From Xiphydria camelus (lineage: Eukaryota > Arthropoda > Insecta > Hymenoptera > Xiphydriidae): a DNA stretch of 64,000 nucleotides. The stretch is taken from assembly GCA_963678675.1 (NCBI GenBank), contig OY783196.1:27258827-27322826 (forward strand). Direction: 5' to 3'. The notes beneath the pieces are model-generated. The model did not search any database. It was not told the origin of the DNA and saw only the letters and a list, made by a program, of their open reading frames with translations. This document shows positions 35,866-48,500 of the stretch, one piece after another; the first letter of the stretch is position 1; each line of letters begins with the position of its first letter. A program made the translations under genes and the position numbers.

Positions 35866-36332
35866 ATGTTGACCATGCTGCTGAAGCTTAAACCCACCGA
35901 CGGACCGTTTTCCGGGGTGAGGAAGACGAGGAGAAAAACGAGCGAGGATGGTGTCGATATTTGCGAGATGAGTGAAAAGTGCGGAAGAAGTGGTTCCAAG
36001 GATTATGAAAAAAGTCGAGACTTTTCGATTCTGACCGATACGAAGCTCAGCCAGGACTCGATGGATTTCGTCCCGCTTCCGTTTCGAAAGGAGACGCCGA
36101 CGGCAAAATCTTATATTTCAAAAATCGTGGCGAAACGAAACGAAATTTCGCGAAGGACGCCGGGGGCGGATCGTCATAACACCGATCGTAGTGAAATAAC
36201 TTGCAGTGTGGGTACGAACAGTTTGTCGCAAAATTGTTGCCGTTTAAAATCCAAATTTGGATTATACTGGAAGATCAAGCGACAGTTTCTGCAGTGCTTC
36301 GGCAACAGAGTCTATCCCACCACCGCGACGGG
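35866..36332 (+). CDS. stac: Unc-13-4 gene, alternative first coding exon 1c
   Basis: ATG at 35866 (MLTMLLKLKPTDGPFSGVRK...) runs 155 codons plus two bases to donor GG|GTAAGT at 36332, again phase 2 (isoform of about 1275 aa with the common exons). The middle is Lys/Arg/Ser-rich without a known domain. The last 40 residues are paralogous to exon 1b (CC pair, YWKIK, FLQC). It seems to be the longer partner of a tandem duplication of about 1.1-1.2 kb that included the promoter. As in 1a and 1b, the donor supplies an in-frame TAA if the intron is kept (156 aa). Confidence 0.65.
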
Positions 36333-38953
36333 GTAAGTGAAGAATATTATTATTTAAAACGCGGAGTAACTTTCGTAAAGCAACAAAAACAAAGCCTCCA
36401 CGCTTCGACGGAAAAGTGTTCGATCGGACACGTGCGTCGCGGGAGTCTAAAGACCCCTTGGGATAGCCGATGAAAAACAAAACATCGACCAGGTTGTCAG
36501 GGAAACACGCGTACAGGTGACTCAGCCCGATGCGCGATACCTCTCTATGGGATTCGTAGGTGCTTGGATGTGTGAGTGATGGATGCGGAGTAAAGTACAC
36601 GTGCGTGTACACACACGCGAGGGTGCAATCGGCTCGGTGCCGGTCGTACACGCACGCGTGCGCGTAATGGACTTCCTGCACGCAACGAACCTGAACACAC
36701 GGGGGCCCAGACCGTGACTTGACTGTCGGAGTCTTTTGTAATCCGTTTCCCTACGATTTTTCCGACGGTCCGACAAAACGCAATAATCGTTTTGCTGCTC
36801 GACTTTTCTTTTAATAGTATTCAGGATAACAGCGTTTTGCTCTATTCGACGGATTAGAAGTTCGAAAAAAAAATATACGAGCGATTTGTCACGGTGGAGA
36901 GTATTGCATACCGCTTTAAAATTGTTATCTTTTATTAAGTAGTTTCTTTCATAGTAGGATTAGTTTGAGCCATGATAATTCCATTATCTGTATTAGTTCG
37001 AAAAACGATTTTTCATTAAATGGAACTGTTAAAGGAAATTCAGAGAATTTTTTTAATGGGGAAATAAATCAATTATTATACTTCTTTTATTGTTAATATT
37101 TCTCAGAGCTTTTTTAACATCGCTTACATAAAATTAAAAAATTCGATCAACAAGTATTTTTTAATTAACTGCCAGGAGAATATTCGCTCGTATTTTAATT
37201 TTTCGTGAGATTGCAATTCAAATCACCCAAAAAAGACGAGAGAAAATCTATTTAGATGTCTCCGAACGCAAATCGAAAGTCCGTATAAGACGCCACTGCG
37301 TCTGCGCCGCTTTAACGCATCGCCATCGACGGAGACGCCAGTCTGGCTGCTATCGTTCCAGGGGTTACAGCGTTCGATGCGTGTGATATAACATAAAACG
37401 CCGTAGTTGGGCCGATAAATAGTACGAAAAGTCGTATTTCTAGCAAATGTACACTTTAGAACATCGCAATTTAATTAGAAAGTGCAGTACTCGGAAGATG
37501 ACTGCGAAAAACGGCGCAGGATTCGTATGAAATAACCCATAAGTGAATAACGCGGGACTTCTCTTAAGGAGCAAAGCACGCACCTCATTCCTCCAGTTAA
37601 ATTTGCACATCGCCTACATTATAAGCTAATATTTGCATTCAGCGATAACAAGTGAAGAAGCTCAACATTCTCGAGTTAAGTATCAGGCGCCGCTACGAGA
37701 ATAGAGTTTGATAACCGACGCGATAAGCCCGCGAGACTTAATTTGAAGAAATCATTTAACAGCGTGCCGCTGTATCTTCATCGCTTCTCATCTGTACGAT
37801 CAGCTGTAAGCTGCAGTGATGTCACTGTATGGCAAAAAATTCATCTCGTCACTCCTCTGACGCATGTAGCCGCTCTCACATACATTCGAGGTATCTCCGC
37901 TGTCCTCCCACTCTCTGGCGAGACGAGCCATTCAATATTAGTTTAAACGTAGACAGCACAGTGGAAGCAGCGCGCTTCGATCATCTCTTCTGCTTTTGTA
38001 AGTGTAAATACGACATTTTTAGTATACATTTTTGTTAATGTATACGGATCACGCGTCTCCTCTCGATTTAAAAAAAAACAGTTGACGCGAATTTCGATGA
38101 CGTACCAACGGGGATACCCGGTGCCATAAGGTGGCGCCATCTTAAACGAGGTCTCTTCCAGTGGAGAGATTCGTACCTGTGCTAGTGAAGATTGCCGGTG
38201 GGTGTCAGACGCGATATATATTCGGCGCTTGGAAGTTTCAATACCACGCGATTATTTATACGGGATCAAAAGTTGCATTTCTTTTTTGTATATTAAAATT
38301 TTATCGATTTTTCGTATACATTAAATAGTATTCGGTAATAATCGCAGGAAGTATACGCGTTCGTCAGCAATAGAAAAAACGAGTGTCTTCGAAGAAGTTG
38401 ACGTTCATTCGCATACATCAACACGCTCCTTATTTTTAGATCTAAAGGAGCGACGGTGCGGCAAAAAAGGTGTTAGCGCGAAACGGCAGTTTACCGGTTA
38501 GTGAAAGAGTGTTTTTAAGCACAATTCTAAAAATATCTAAGATCTCTGCGCGTACGCTCGCTCGTCGCTGGAAGAAAGTCGTGAATTATCGGAATTCTAA
38601 AATTCCCTGCGTTGACGATCGGTGTATTTCGACAGCGCGTCTGACGTTTCGGTCGCGGAAGTGATTGATAATAAAATTGCAAATACTCGTAGCCTTCGAA
38701 CCGATTGCATTATTAATTGCCACGTAAGAAAGGCGTGTCAGTGAATCGAATTTTGACATCCTCCGTATAATAAATAGTTCACGCGCTATTCAAACATTCC
38801 TAAAGTATCACCGGCTATTTATGTATTGATATTTAGGTATACACGTCGCGTGCCTGGAAGAGTGGCTATACAATAACACATCCGTCGAGCTAAACCTTGG
38901 GTAATTCTTTAATTGTCTCGCCTGGGTTATCGTACGACGTATACGGCATAGAA

Positions 38954-39054
38954 ATGGATGAGGAGGCTATGTGGAAAGGTTTCTATCACAAGATAGTTGA
39001 AGAAAAGGAGCAGAAGGAGAGGGAGCAGCAGGAAAAAACGGAACATGAGATAAG
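38954..39054 (+). CDS. stac: Unc-13-4 gene, alternative first coding exon 1d
   Basis: ATG at 38954 encodes MDEEAMWKGFYHKIVEEKEQ and then a Glu/Gln/Lys-rich helix (KEREQQEKTEHEI), 33 codons plus two bases, to donor AG|GTAACT at 39054 (phase 2, fits 43182). The predicted form is about 1153 aa. The MWKGFYHKI part parallels the W-K...F motif of the other alternative first exons. The charged tail looks like a coiled-coil or single helix. Confidence 0.6.
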
Positions 39055-41739
39055 GTAACTTTTTGAATGAACTTGGAAGAAAAATCTTTCGATAGCTTAT
39101 GAAGGAGAAATATAAAATTACATTTATATTATTCACAAACAACTGGATATTTTATTAACTAATAAATATTAAATACAAATGATTATTCCTTTACTTGTGG
39201 AAGACAATTTTTGTAAATGTCCAATAGCTTATGAAAGAGAAATATGAAATTAATTTTAATATTAATCAAGTAACTGGATCCTTTATTAATTAATAAATAC
39301 TAAATACTAATGGTTATTCATTTATTTGAAATCACCTCAAAAATAATCAAGGGGAATAATTAAGAAACTCATACCACTGCAAAAAATGTTAAATAATGTA
39401 TAACACGGTATCCTTCGAATCGTTACTCTCGATCGATTAAAAAAAGGTACTGACACCTACGTCTCTCTCGCACGCCACGTAACTGCATACCTATGCACGC
39501 GCGGCCTATTAATAGGCGTCACCACGTTTCGAGCCGGTCTGTTTTCGAGTGAGGCTAACCGTTCGCAACTGACTAAACCGATATACATGTAGAGTCGATC
39601 GTACGAATAAATGACTAGACTATCGAAGCACACACACGCGCGCGATTTCTTCGAAAACGCGTCGAGATGGAAGTCGTTACGTCGCTGTATGATTCACAGC
39701 TGGTATTCTATAGGGATACCTTAGCATACGATTAATTATACTACAATCTTGTACAGTCTACGCTCCGTCTCCTTCAAATATTCCCCTCACGTGGGCAGTA
39801 CGACTCGACGCAGATCCCGTAATACGTGGATTGGGAAAGATGATTACGTGTGTCTCTCTCGCGAGACCCCAACTAAACCGGTTATTCCGAGAATTGTTAA
39901 TAATTCAAACCGCTATATATTTCGAATGTTAATCGACGATATCAACGAACGAGCGATTTTCTCCCGGCACGATCGAAACAGCTGATTTCGCAGTTCCAGA
40001 AACTGCCGAGCGAAGAGAACACTAGCCCAGAGACGGTTCTTACGCGGCCGCAGGTGAACGTACTCGCGAGTCCTTGGAGCCATTGTGTGCGTTTCTACGA
40101 CGAAATCATGTACACTCTCCGCGTCACGATTCTCCCGCGTTGGGCTTGGATTCGAGAATGAACCTATACATTTACGGACTACCAGATTTTTAGAGATAAT
40201 TAAAAATGTCGGAAATTATATCAATTTTGCTGGGTAGTAACGACGAGAAGGTTGCTATTACCGTAATGTCTCATTATCTCGATAGCCGTCAGTAATTGTG
40301 TGAGGCAGAATTTTCTTTACTGGGAAATAACGCGCGAGCGCAATTATTACTGTTCCGAGAAATATGACCAGGAAAGTAACTGTTGTGCCGTCAAAAATGA
40401 CCAGCGGGGAATTCCCGCGGCTTTCGTGACGGACAAAAAATATCAGAACTTTCCTGCGACGGTGCACGTATCTCTAGCCACTCCTTATTCATTTCCTCTT
40501 CCGTTCCTCTTCCGACGAAGATCGGCGTGTATCACCTCGCAGTGTTATCCGACCGTCTGTAGTATACCTATATATAGAACACACACAGAAACAAGACCGC
40601 ATAGACGCGAAGGTCGCGCGCCGGTTACGTCACGGTACGGACCTACTTAAAAGGAGAACAGCCTAGCCGCCGCAGACTCTGCGACAGTGGTCCCAAGCTG
40701 ATTACGAAACTATTGCAATTGCCGTACAATACACTTGCTATAAATATGTAGAGATCTCTCGTATTGAATTTTTGCTCACCTTCCAAAAAAATAGAAATCG
40801 TGGAAAGGAAGAGAACCTATGAAGATCATTTTTTTGGAGCACCATATTAGCTCGTCTATATTTTCGAGTGGAACGCGGCACCGACTGTCAGCCAGAATCA
40901 TGAATCACTGCTCCGTTATGGGACGACTGACAGCGAGTTAAATAGAGACCGCATTAAATGACTGCAGCGTTTGCCTTATCTCTAGGTGAATCGTTTGCTT
41001 GGCAAGTCGAATAATTCTCATTATTCGAGGCGGAGAGATATGAAAAAACAGCCATAAAACGATTAAAAGTCCTGTCTCATATATCCAGTGTCAAGAAAGG
41101 CATGTCGTTTTTATTTGAATAATAAAGATACTGGATGATATACTCGTACGTGCGCGTTGAAGCTCTTATTATTTCCAAGAAAATCTTCCGTTCGGGGAGA
41201 AGGGAAGAAAGCGACATTAATTTTATGCTAATATCGCGCTGGATGTCTAGTACTCAAACACAAGTTTTAAATTTAATTCGTGTTATCATGCACTCTGATG
41301 AATCGTCGGTATTGTTCTCCACAATCAGTACCATGATAGAATCGAATGCTGTAATTAGTTTGTTCGTATGTGGAGAGTAATTTACGATATATTATGTTCG
41401 TGCAGTTATTTGCATTCGTTTCAATTTTTTTTTTCAAAATACCACAATCTACAAGAAATATTTAACGAGAAGTACAAATTTTTCCATCCCATCGGAAAAG
41501 CCCGTGGGATCGAAACGAAGCGCTCGGCACTTCCGCACGACAACGTCGAAGGTTTCGTTGGAAGTTTGATAATATTCGCGGCTCTTCGCGTGAATAGGGG
41601 CTTTATCAACGAACCGACGAAAGACCGTCAAATAAAGGACACATCGAAGCGTAACGTTATAACGTCCTGTTCTACCTCCTACCTCTATTCACTCTCATTC
41701 GGATGTCTCAAACCAGTCTCTCGCGAGCTACGGTTAGCT

Positions 41740-42365
41740 TAACAACGGTATATGATCCTTAATACGTGCCTATCGCTTTATACCTTTGCGCAAGTTCTTT
41801 CGACTACCGAAGCTTATACGTAAACATCGTCGATAATTCGATGGATTAACTTAATTGAGGACACTGTACTAGTGATAATCGGAATGATCAGCTCGATCGG
41901 AACATTAAAATTAATCGGGAATTTAAAAACGACTTTCCTCCTCGAGATTTCTCGGAATAAGCATTCGAATTAATGCCCATAAAATAATGATACGACTGCT
42001 TTTATATTTAACTCACCACTACTCTTAAAATATTTGTGTGTTTGTGCGTAAAGTTCTTTCGAAATTCTAATGCCGGACGACCCTTAATACGGAAGTTGAT
42101 TATTCCATATCTTTGCGCTAGTTTTTTCGGCTACCGAAACTTGTAAATACACAGTAAAAATGTTGTGTTAACTTTGAACACCATTTCACCGATTTGGACT
42201 TTTATGTACCACATCTGGTGTCTATTAGTCTTATGTCACTGTTATTTAACACATTCGAGTTAATGCCCATAAAATAATGATACGCCTGGTATATTATCTA
42301 TTTCATCCCTACCCTTCAAATATTTGTGTGTTTGCGCGTAAAGTTCTTTCGAAATTCCGGCGCCG
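41740..42365. repeat. Imperfect direct duplication within the Unc-13-4 5' region
   Basis: Two stretches occur twice, about 290-330 bp apart. One is CTTTGCGC.AGTT.TTTCG with CTACCGAA (about 41784 and 42113). The other runs from AATGCCCATAAAATAATGAT (about 41972 and 42262) through TTTGTGTGTTTG to AAAGTTCTTTCGAAATTC. The second copy carries an extra small inverted repeat at 42170-42252. Confidence 0.65.
42170..42252. repeat. Small GTGTTAA...TTAACAC element
   Basis: About 83 bp bounded by GTGTTAA and TTAACAC, containing GAACACCATTTCACC and ACCACATCTGGTGT. The reverse complement resembles pieces of the outer element at 19437-19790 (GACATAAGACT, GGTGAAATGG, GAACACCA). Confidence 0.5.
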
Positions 42366-42557
42366 AGTTTAGTTCCTCATACCGCGCCTCCTTGTTAATC
42401 CATCCAGTCGAGTAAGAGTCGCGACGTCGAGGACACCGCTTCTCGAGTTCGAGTCGACCATTGCCTGGTGCAGTCGTGCGAAGCTCGAGAAGTTTGCGTA
42501 TACGCTCAACACTTCTCCCTGGATTTTTGTCGAAGGCCAGACGAAGGGAAACGAAAA

Positions 42558-45500
42558 ATGGCGCATTTCGAAAAGCTCGGGGAGAAACATCCGTACTACG
42601 CGATAGCGGCTGCTCGCATGTCGCAGCCAGCGGAAGCGAGAAAAGTCACGGCTGCGAGAATCTATTGGAAATTTGCCGCCCACAACTTTATCCGCAACAG
42701 GTGATATTATGGGCAACTCGATTGGCTGTAATTGGTTTTCGTCTGTAGATCGTTGCGTCTTGTTTTTTCGTAGTGATAACATTGAAAGTAGTTCGATGCT
42801 TCGCATTGATAACACAGCCTTGCTCCACGGTAACTCCTTGCACAATAAATTAGTCCCTTTTCATGCGTAATAGTGAAATTGTAAGCGAAATTAAAAATGG
42901 GATAAATGGGTGAAAAATTCGTTAACTGTATTTTTCCGCAGAGTTTTACGTTGCGATCTTAATCAGCCTTATTTCTCTCGGGCGTGTGTGGAGCGAAATG
43001 CTCAAAATAGCGAGTATTTTTTTCGTGTATTAATACATTTTAGAGAGAGAGAGGGGGGGAGGTCAATTTATTAGAATAAGAATATGCATAATAGTACAAC
43101 TGCTAGCTTCGGCACCATAAATCATTCGATGAATTCAGCTGACTTCGACTAACATCGACTCGGTTGAATTTCCTTTTCCAGAATAGAAGAATCGGACGGC
43201 GGATTCTTTGAAAATCTGGGCACGCTGTTGGCGGAGAGAGCACGTGCGCAGACAGAAGCCGAGGGCCCGCTCCCGGAGGAGAGAAAGGTCGAGGAAGAGG
43301 ACGAAGAGGGAAGCGAGAATGGGAGCGTCGAGGAGCCGACGGAGGCCTTGCTGGAGTCCGACAGCGATAGGGATGAAGAAGAGCACGTTCGGAATCTCAT
43401 GGTCGAGTCGGTTGGCTGGAACGTAAGTTGATATTTTTTTCTGCAGGGAATGGCTCTTGGTTGTGTTTCAAGTGTTCTGATCTTAGCCTAGAAAGATATA
43501 ACTTATCTGCGCTGGATATAAAGAGCGCACCATATGCAGCGCTTCACTTTACGACCTTACAAATGGGGACAGACTATGCCAGCACGTGGTAACGGGGTTT
43601 CCACTGAAAAAGTAATTTTCGAAACGGGATAATTACAAGTATTAGTTCAGCTGATGAACCGTCAAGGTTCTCTTCTGTGTAACTATACTTTCCCGAAAGA
43701 AAGACGTCAAATCTGTCATCGGCGCATCATCGGATACTTCGAAATAAATCTCCTTATAGAAACATCTTGGAATGATTTACCCGTGGACCACACTATCTGG
43801 CACACATGAGTCATCTCGATGAAAAACATCTCTCCGTGAAGACGTAACTCTCAAGTTAATACGGTGATCTAAATTCGGCCGAAATTTCTCGCGTCGACCC
43901 AAATCTCTATACCGGTAGCTCACAGCGCGCTTTTAAATTCACGATAAGAAGGCGAATGCCGATAACTTTCGCACGCGCGGTAGGTACTCGAAGTCGCGAA
44001 TCGGGCGCTGGAAATACCTCGAGTGGCGATGCGGCGGGTAAACACGTACAAGGGGTTGTCTGTTTAAACTCGAGCGATTACCACTGCTCGTCGTCAGAGG
44101 CGAACCTCGTTCCCACGGGACGTTGGAATGAATCCAATTAACGTGGAGCGGACGACTTCGCGTGGAAATTATCGGATCGACGAATGCGGAGAAGATTCGT
44201 GTGGTAGGATACGTCGAATCGCGAGGAATCGTGCGAACCTTGTTCCGAGACGTGGAGTATGAATGCACGCAGTGTGAAGCTGGAACGAAGTATCATCGTT
44301 GAGGAATAAATCGCTGTTTTCAAGGCTCGACGAGACTATTATTCGTTTTAAGAAGTGTACGAGATATTTAGCACTTTGGAAGGAGATGAAAAGATTTATC
44401 ACGACTTGCAACTGCGCGACAACAGTTGAAGTAACCCTTGGAGTAACCTACTGATTAACTTCCCACCTTCCATACCAAACGATTTACAGATCGTAAAAGT
44501 TATTAAAGTTCACCCCCTTCCACTCACTATTTACCATACAAATTAACGAGGAAACGTGAACCGAGCGAATGCCAAGTCGATATCGATCCCGTCGAATCGA
44601 CTTTCGAGGAAGGCGCTTTCCGCTCTCCTTACAGTTCTTTCACCCACTTATTACGTGACCAATCCGGCTCGCCATCAAGAATTTAAGGGTTTCCCCACCC
44701 CCCTTGAAAAATGGACCTTGGCGACCGGCCGCTATGTATTATACTTGGACCGCTTTAAATAGAGGCCATGAAACGTGTTCACCAGAACGATCGTTGGAAG
44801 ATATTGATTTTCCAAAGGTTAACCCTAGCCGGGTGAGCGATGCCAGTTGTGCCGGCTAGCATCGAGATGCGTGGAACGTAGTAGTCGTTCCTCTTCGGGG
44901 TCCTCATCCTCGACCGACGAGGAGTCCTCGACGAGTGCTTCCCCTCCACTTGCCGTGATATGCACTTGCTCAGATCTCACAAGGTGCTCTGTATCCGGAA
45001 GGAAATGAAATACGTAAGTTTCCGTTTCGAGGGTGATCCTTTAGAGGTCGTGCTAGATGGAGGGTAGACGTGGGAGGGTTGCCGCGTTTCTTTGAATAAA
45101 CTTAGATATGTTTGAGAAAATAAATCTTTGTAGCTGTGAAAGACGTACGGTGCTCCAGTTACCGTAAGAAGAAGTTTGAATGCATTCTAATCGGTATAAA
45201 TAATAAAATCAACGCTGTATGATCGTCACTGCGACGCGTCCCTCCCGCCTTTACCCCGATTCACGTTTTCCCGCATCCCGGTCAAACTCCTTCGCTCAGA
45301 GACGCACTCAGAAACGCCGCATCCGAATCGCACCGCACGCGATCCACTGAGACGCGGTGCGAAAGTTCAAACACGTGATACATTTGTGAATGTATGACGT
45401 AGAAGCGGCGCGAACCACCACCGTGTAGATTCGTCAACGTAGGCTACGTCCGTCGGTTCATCTATTCCTGGCAGTGTGAAGCTCGCCTCCGTCACGTCGG

Positions 45501-48500
45501 TGTCTTCTCTCTTCTCGAATCATCCCCACCGAGGCTTCTTCTCGGTTCTCGAGTCGTGATTAACGCCACCCCAGCTGTTCGATCGAGTTCAGTGACGTGG
45601 AACACGGTCGCGCGCTCGGTGATGCGCGAATTTTCCCTGGGGTAATCATCGAATCGGAATCACGCTCCGGTCCGGCGAGTGGTATCGTGACTCTGCGGCA
45701 CGTGAATCGCGATCGTGATCACCTTGCGTCCGGTTCGACATTTAGCACCGTCCGATAATCGAAGATCGTTTCATAAATGTTTCGAAGTCGAAAGTGATCT
45801 GTGCAGCGCTCGAGAGATAAGGGTTGGTTCCGATGATCGATTTTCGATGAGACCGATGAATGGACATGGGGGGGTGGAATCCTTTTCTTTGTTCGATTTC
45901 TCCTTTCTTCCGACGATGCACCGCAGATGCATTGATACAAAGAGAATCTGTATATGTCTATGTTTTCTTATCTATCTTTTTTCTCCCGGACAAAGCGCAA
46001 CAGCATCCCTGTGAATTGCATAAGTGCGATAATCCTATCGCAGTCGCGATAAAAAATTGATCTTATGTCAGCGGTGGATCGACAAAACACTCGGATTACT
46101 GAAAGTGCTGCAACTCTCTTGCAAGGGTCGTCAGAGTCGAATATCGAGTAGTAAAAATAACATTCGGTCGATCCGGAGAAGTGTGGGTTACATTTTTTCT
46201 CTACGTAGGAACCTCGACGACCGGGTTGAGAAATTGGCAAATTGTCAGGGCGCAGTTTAAAAATGAAAACGGTTCCTACCTTCGGAATGACTTTGGCATA
46301 CGTATCGTTATTTCGTCAAACGATTTCGTACGGTATAATTTTTGTTGACTATCGACGATTCCTCGTCTCGAGAAACTATCGAATGAGAAAAAATCGGAGA
46401 CATTTTTTGCATCGACTCTTTCAAGGCCACGATCTTCATTCGCTCCAGTTCGCTGATCTTCCCCAATTGAAGACCCCGTTTCCCCGTTGCCAAGCCGTTC
46501 GAAATTAACCGTCCCTGACTCCGTTCGCAGGCTTTCCTCGAGATGAATGAACCTCGGATTTCTCTGCTCGCAATCGGGAGCGGGACAAGGTGTAAAATTA
46601 GGTGAAGGTGTGTTGCACAATAAATAACGGGGGAGATGCAGCTGCATCTGCGAAGGACGGCACGACGACTCGTGCTTTGCGTGTTCCGTATGCCTCGGCG
46701 GTCAATAAGTTAATTGTGAACGTATCAGCTTTCATTAGACGCAATTGCACGAACGTAGATACGCGTATACGTACGCCGCGCGTTTGTCGCTGACCCGTGG
46801 GTCACTCTAAACGGGATACGGCCCAGTTTTCACGGAACTGCAGGTCGTTTCCGCATCCCCGGAAATGTATCGTTTCTTCGGAATCGCGGATATCGCCTCA
46901 TCCTCGTTTTCTCTTCATCTCTCTGTCGATTATTCGATAAAGCGATTCTGTACTTGATTCGAGCAATTGGAAGCATATTATTCCTCCCTCATTTTTGGAA
47001 TACGTACGAAAGAATACATGTCTCATGGGGTGGTCGGTCGATGGATTCCAGGAACTTGAATTCTACCGAGAAATTAATAAATCTTAAAGAACGAAGGAAC
47101 GAATGAAGATCTAGCGTCTTGTTTTAGCGAAAAAAAAAAAAAATAAAACGCCACTTCAGACACGCCAAACTCGCGGATGTGGCGGATCCAGACCCATTTT
47201 TCTTCTCCAAGTGGCAGAGAACCAACTATTTCAGTTAGACGGTGCCGCGTTCCTAAAGAGCAGATAGATCTATAGTCAGTGCGATACCGAGAAGGAAAGG
47301 TGATCGAGAAGACTCCTCCCTTCCTCGATTAAAAGAGAACAAATTACCACAAGGTTTCATGATAATTAAAACTGCACAAATAAAACCAATTAACAAAATT
47401 GCCCCTTAACTCCACTTAAGGAAGCGTAGATATAACGCACCGACGATTATCCGAAGAAAGAGTCACGGTCATTGTCGCACTTCCTCTTCGTCGTCGAAGC
47501 GCGAACGCGTGAAGCGATTTACTCGGAGTCCCCGTTTCCACTTCCCATGTAGCTCCGTCAATTACGATCACGTGATTACGCATTTTGCGGCGGCATGCAA
47601 AAAGTCTCTTTCGCAGTTCAGATAAGGGAAGACTTAATATAACGATTAGCAACTCCTCGGGCAAAGTTGAAGCTTCAATCTAATCTCGTCGCGTACTCTT
47701 CTTCGCGGGTAGTCTTCGCAGTAAGCTTCGGATCTCGCGGAGAGAGCTTTGTTGAATCTTAACGAGGAACGCGAGAAAAAATATCAGTATTAAACATCTC
47801 GCGTCGGTTGTGTTAGAAGGTGTAAGAATGTACGAACGATCTACGACGAACAGCATCCCTCGGCAATTTGGAATCTCGCCCCCCCATTCGGTCCGAATTT
47901 AAAAGCGAGGCATGTGCATCCTGCGTACTTCTAGACAGTCTTCGGTGAGCCGTACCTCGGTTAACTCGTGACGGTCTGAGAAGAGACCTAATCTTCTTGT
48001 AGACGGGCGATTAAAGAATTCTCCGCTGTCGGGAAGTGAATTAAAAGACAAGCACCGCGGGTCCAGCGAAAGATCTTACAGTGACGCGATGAGTGCAATG
48101 CACCGGAGTAACGCGAGAACGTTGCGTTTCTTCGTTTTATCCATTCGTCGATAAAAATTGAAAATTTTAAGATCGAGGTGATTTGTACAACACAATTTGA
48201 AACATGGTGAGGCCCGGTATGCTCGCCGGGGCGGGCACGTTAACTCGAAAGAGGAATACGTTCAGAGGAGTTCCCAAAGCCGAGCTTGAGCGCAGAACCA
48301 ATGCAATTCTGCAAGCGATGACGGTGAGTCTGATTCGAGCTCGTCGTAGGATAAAAAAGTTGAAGAAAAAGGACGCTGCAGGAATTATTATCGTAGACAT
48401 TCGAAGAGTTTCGAAAATTTGTACGAAATCTCATATGAGATGTAAATGATTAATTGCCGACTTAATATTTGCAATCGACAAATTCGTAACGCTAGTTCCT

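Noticed and set aside
44846..44982. Ser/Glu-rich open stretch (RSSRSSSGSSSSTDEESS) resembling an exon
   Set aside because: Weak acceptor, poor donor (AAG|GTGCTC) and no in-phase successor.
44974..45013. 40-nt micro-exon with excellent acceptor and GTAAGT donor in the long Unc-13-4 intron
   Set aside because: Starts in phase 0 but ends in phase 1, so joining to 48517 would shift frame and stop early. It could be a poison exon, but no partner exon was found.
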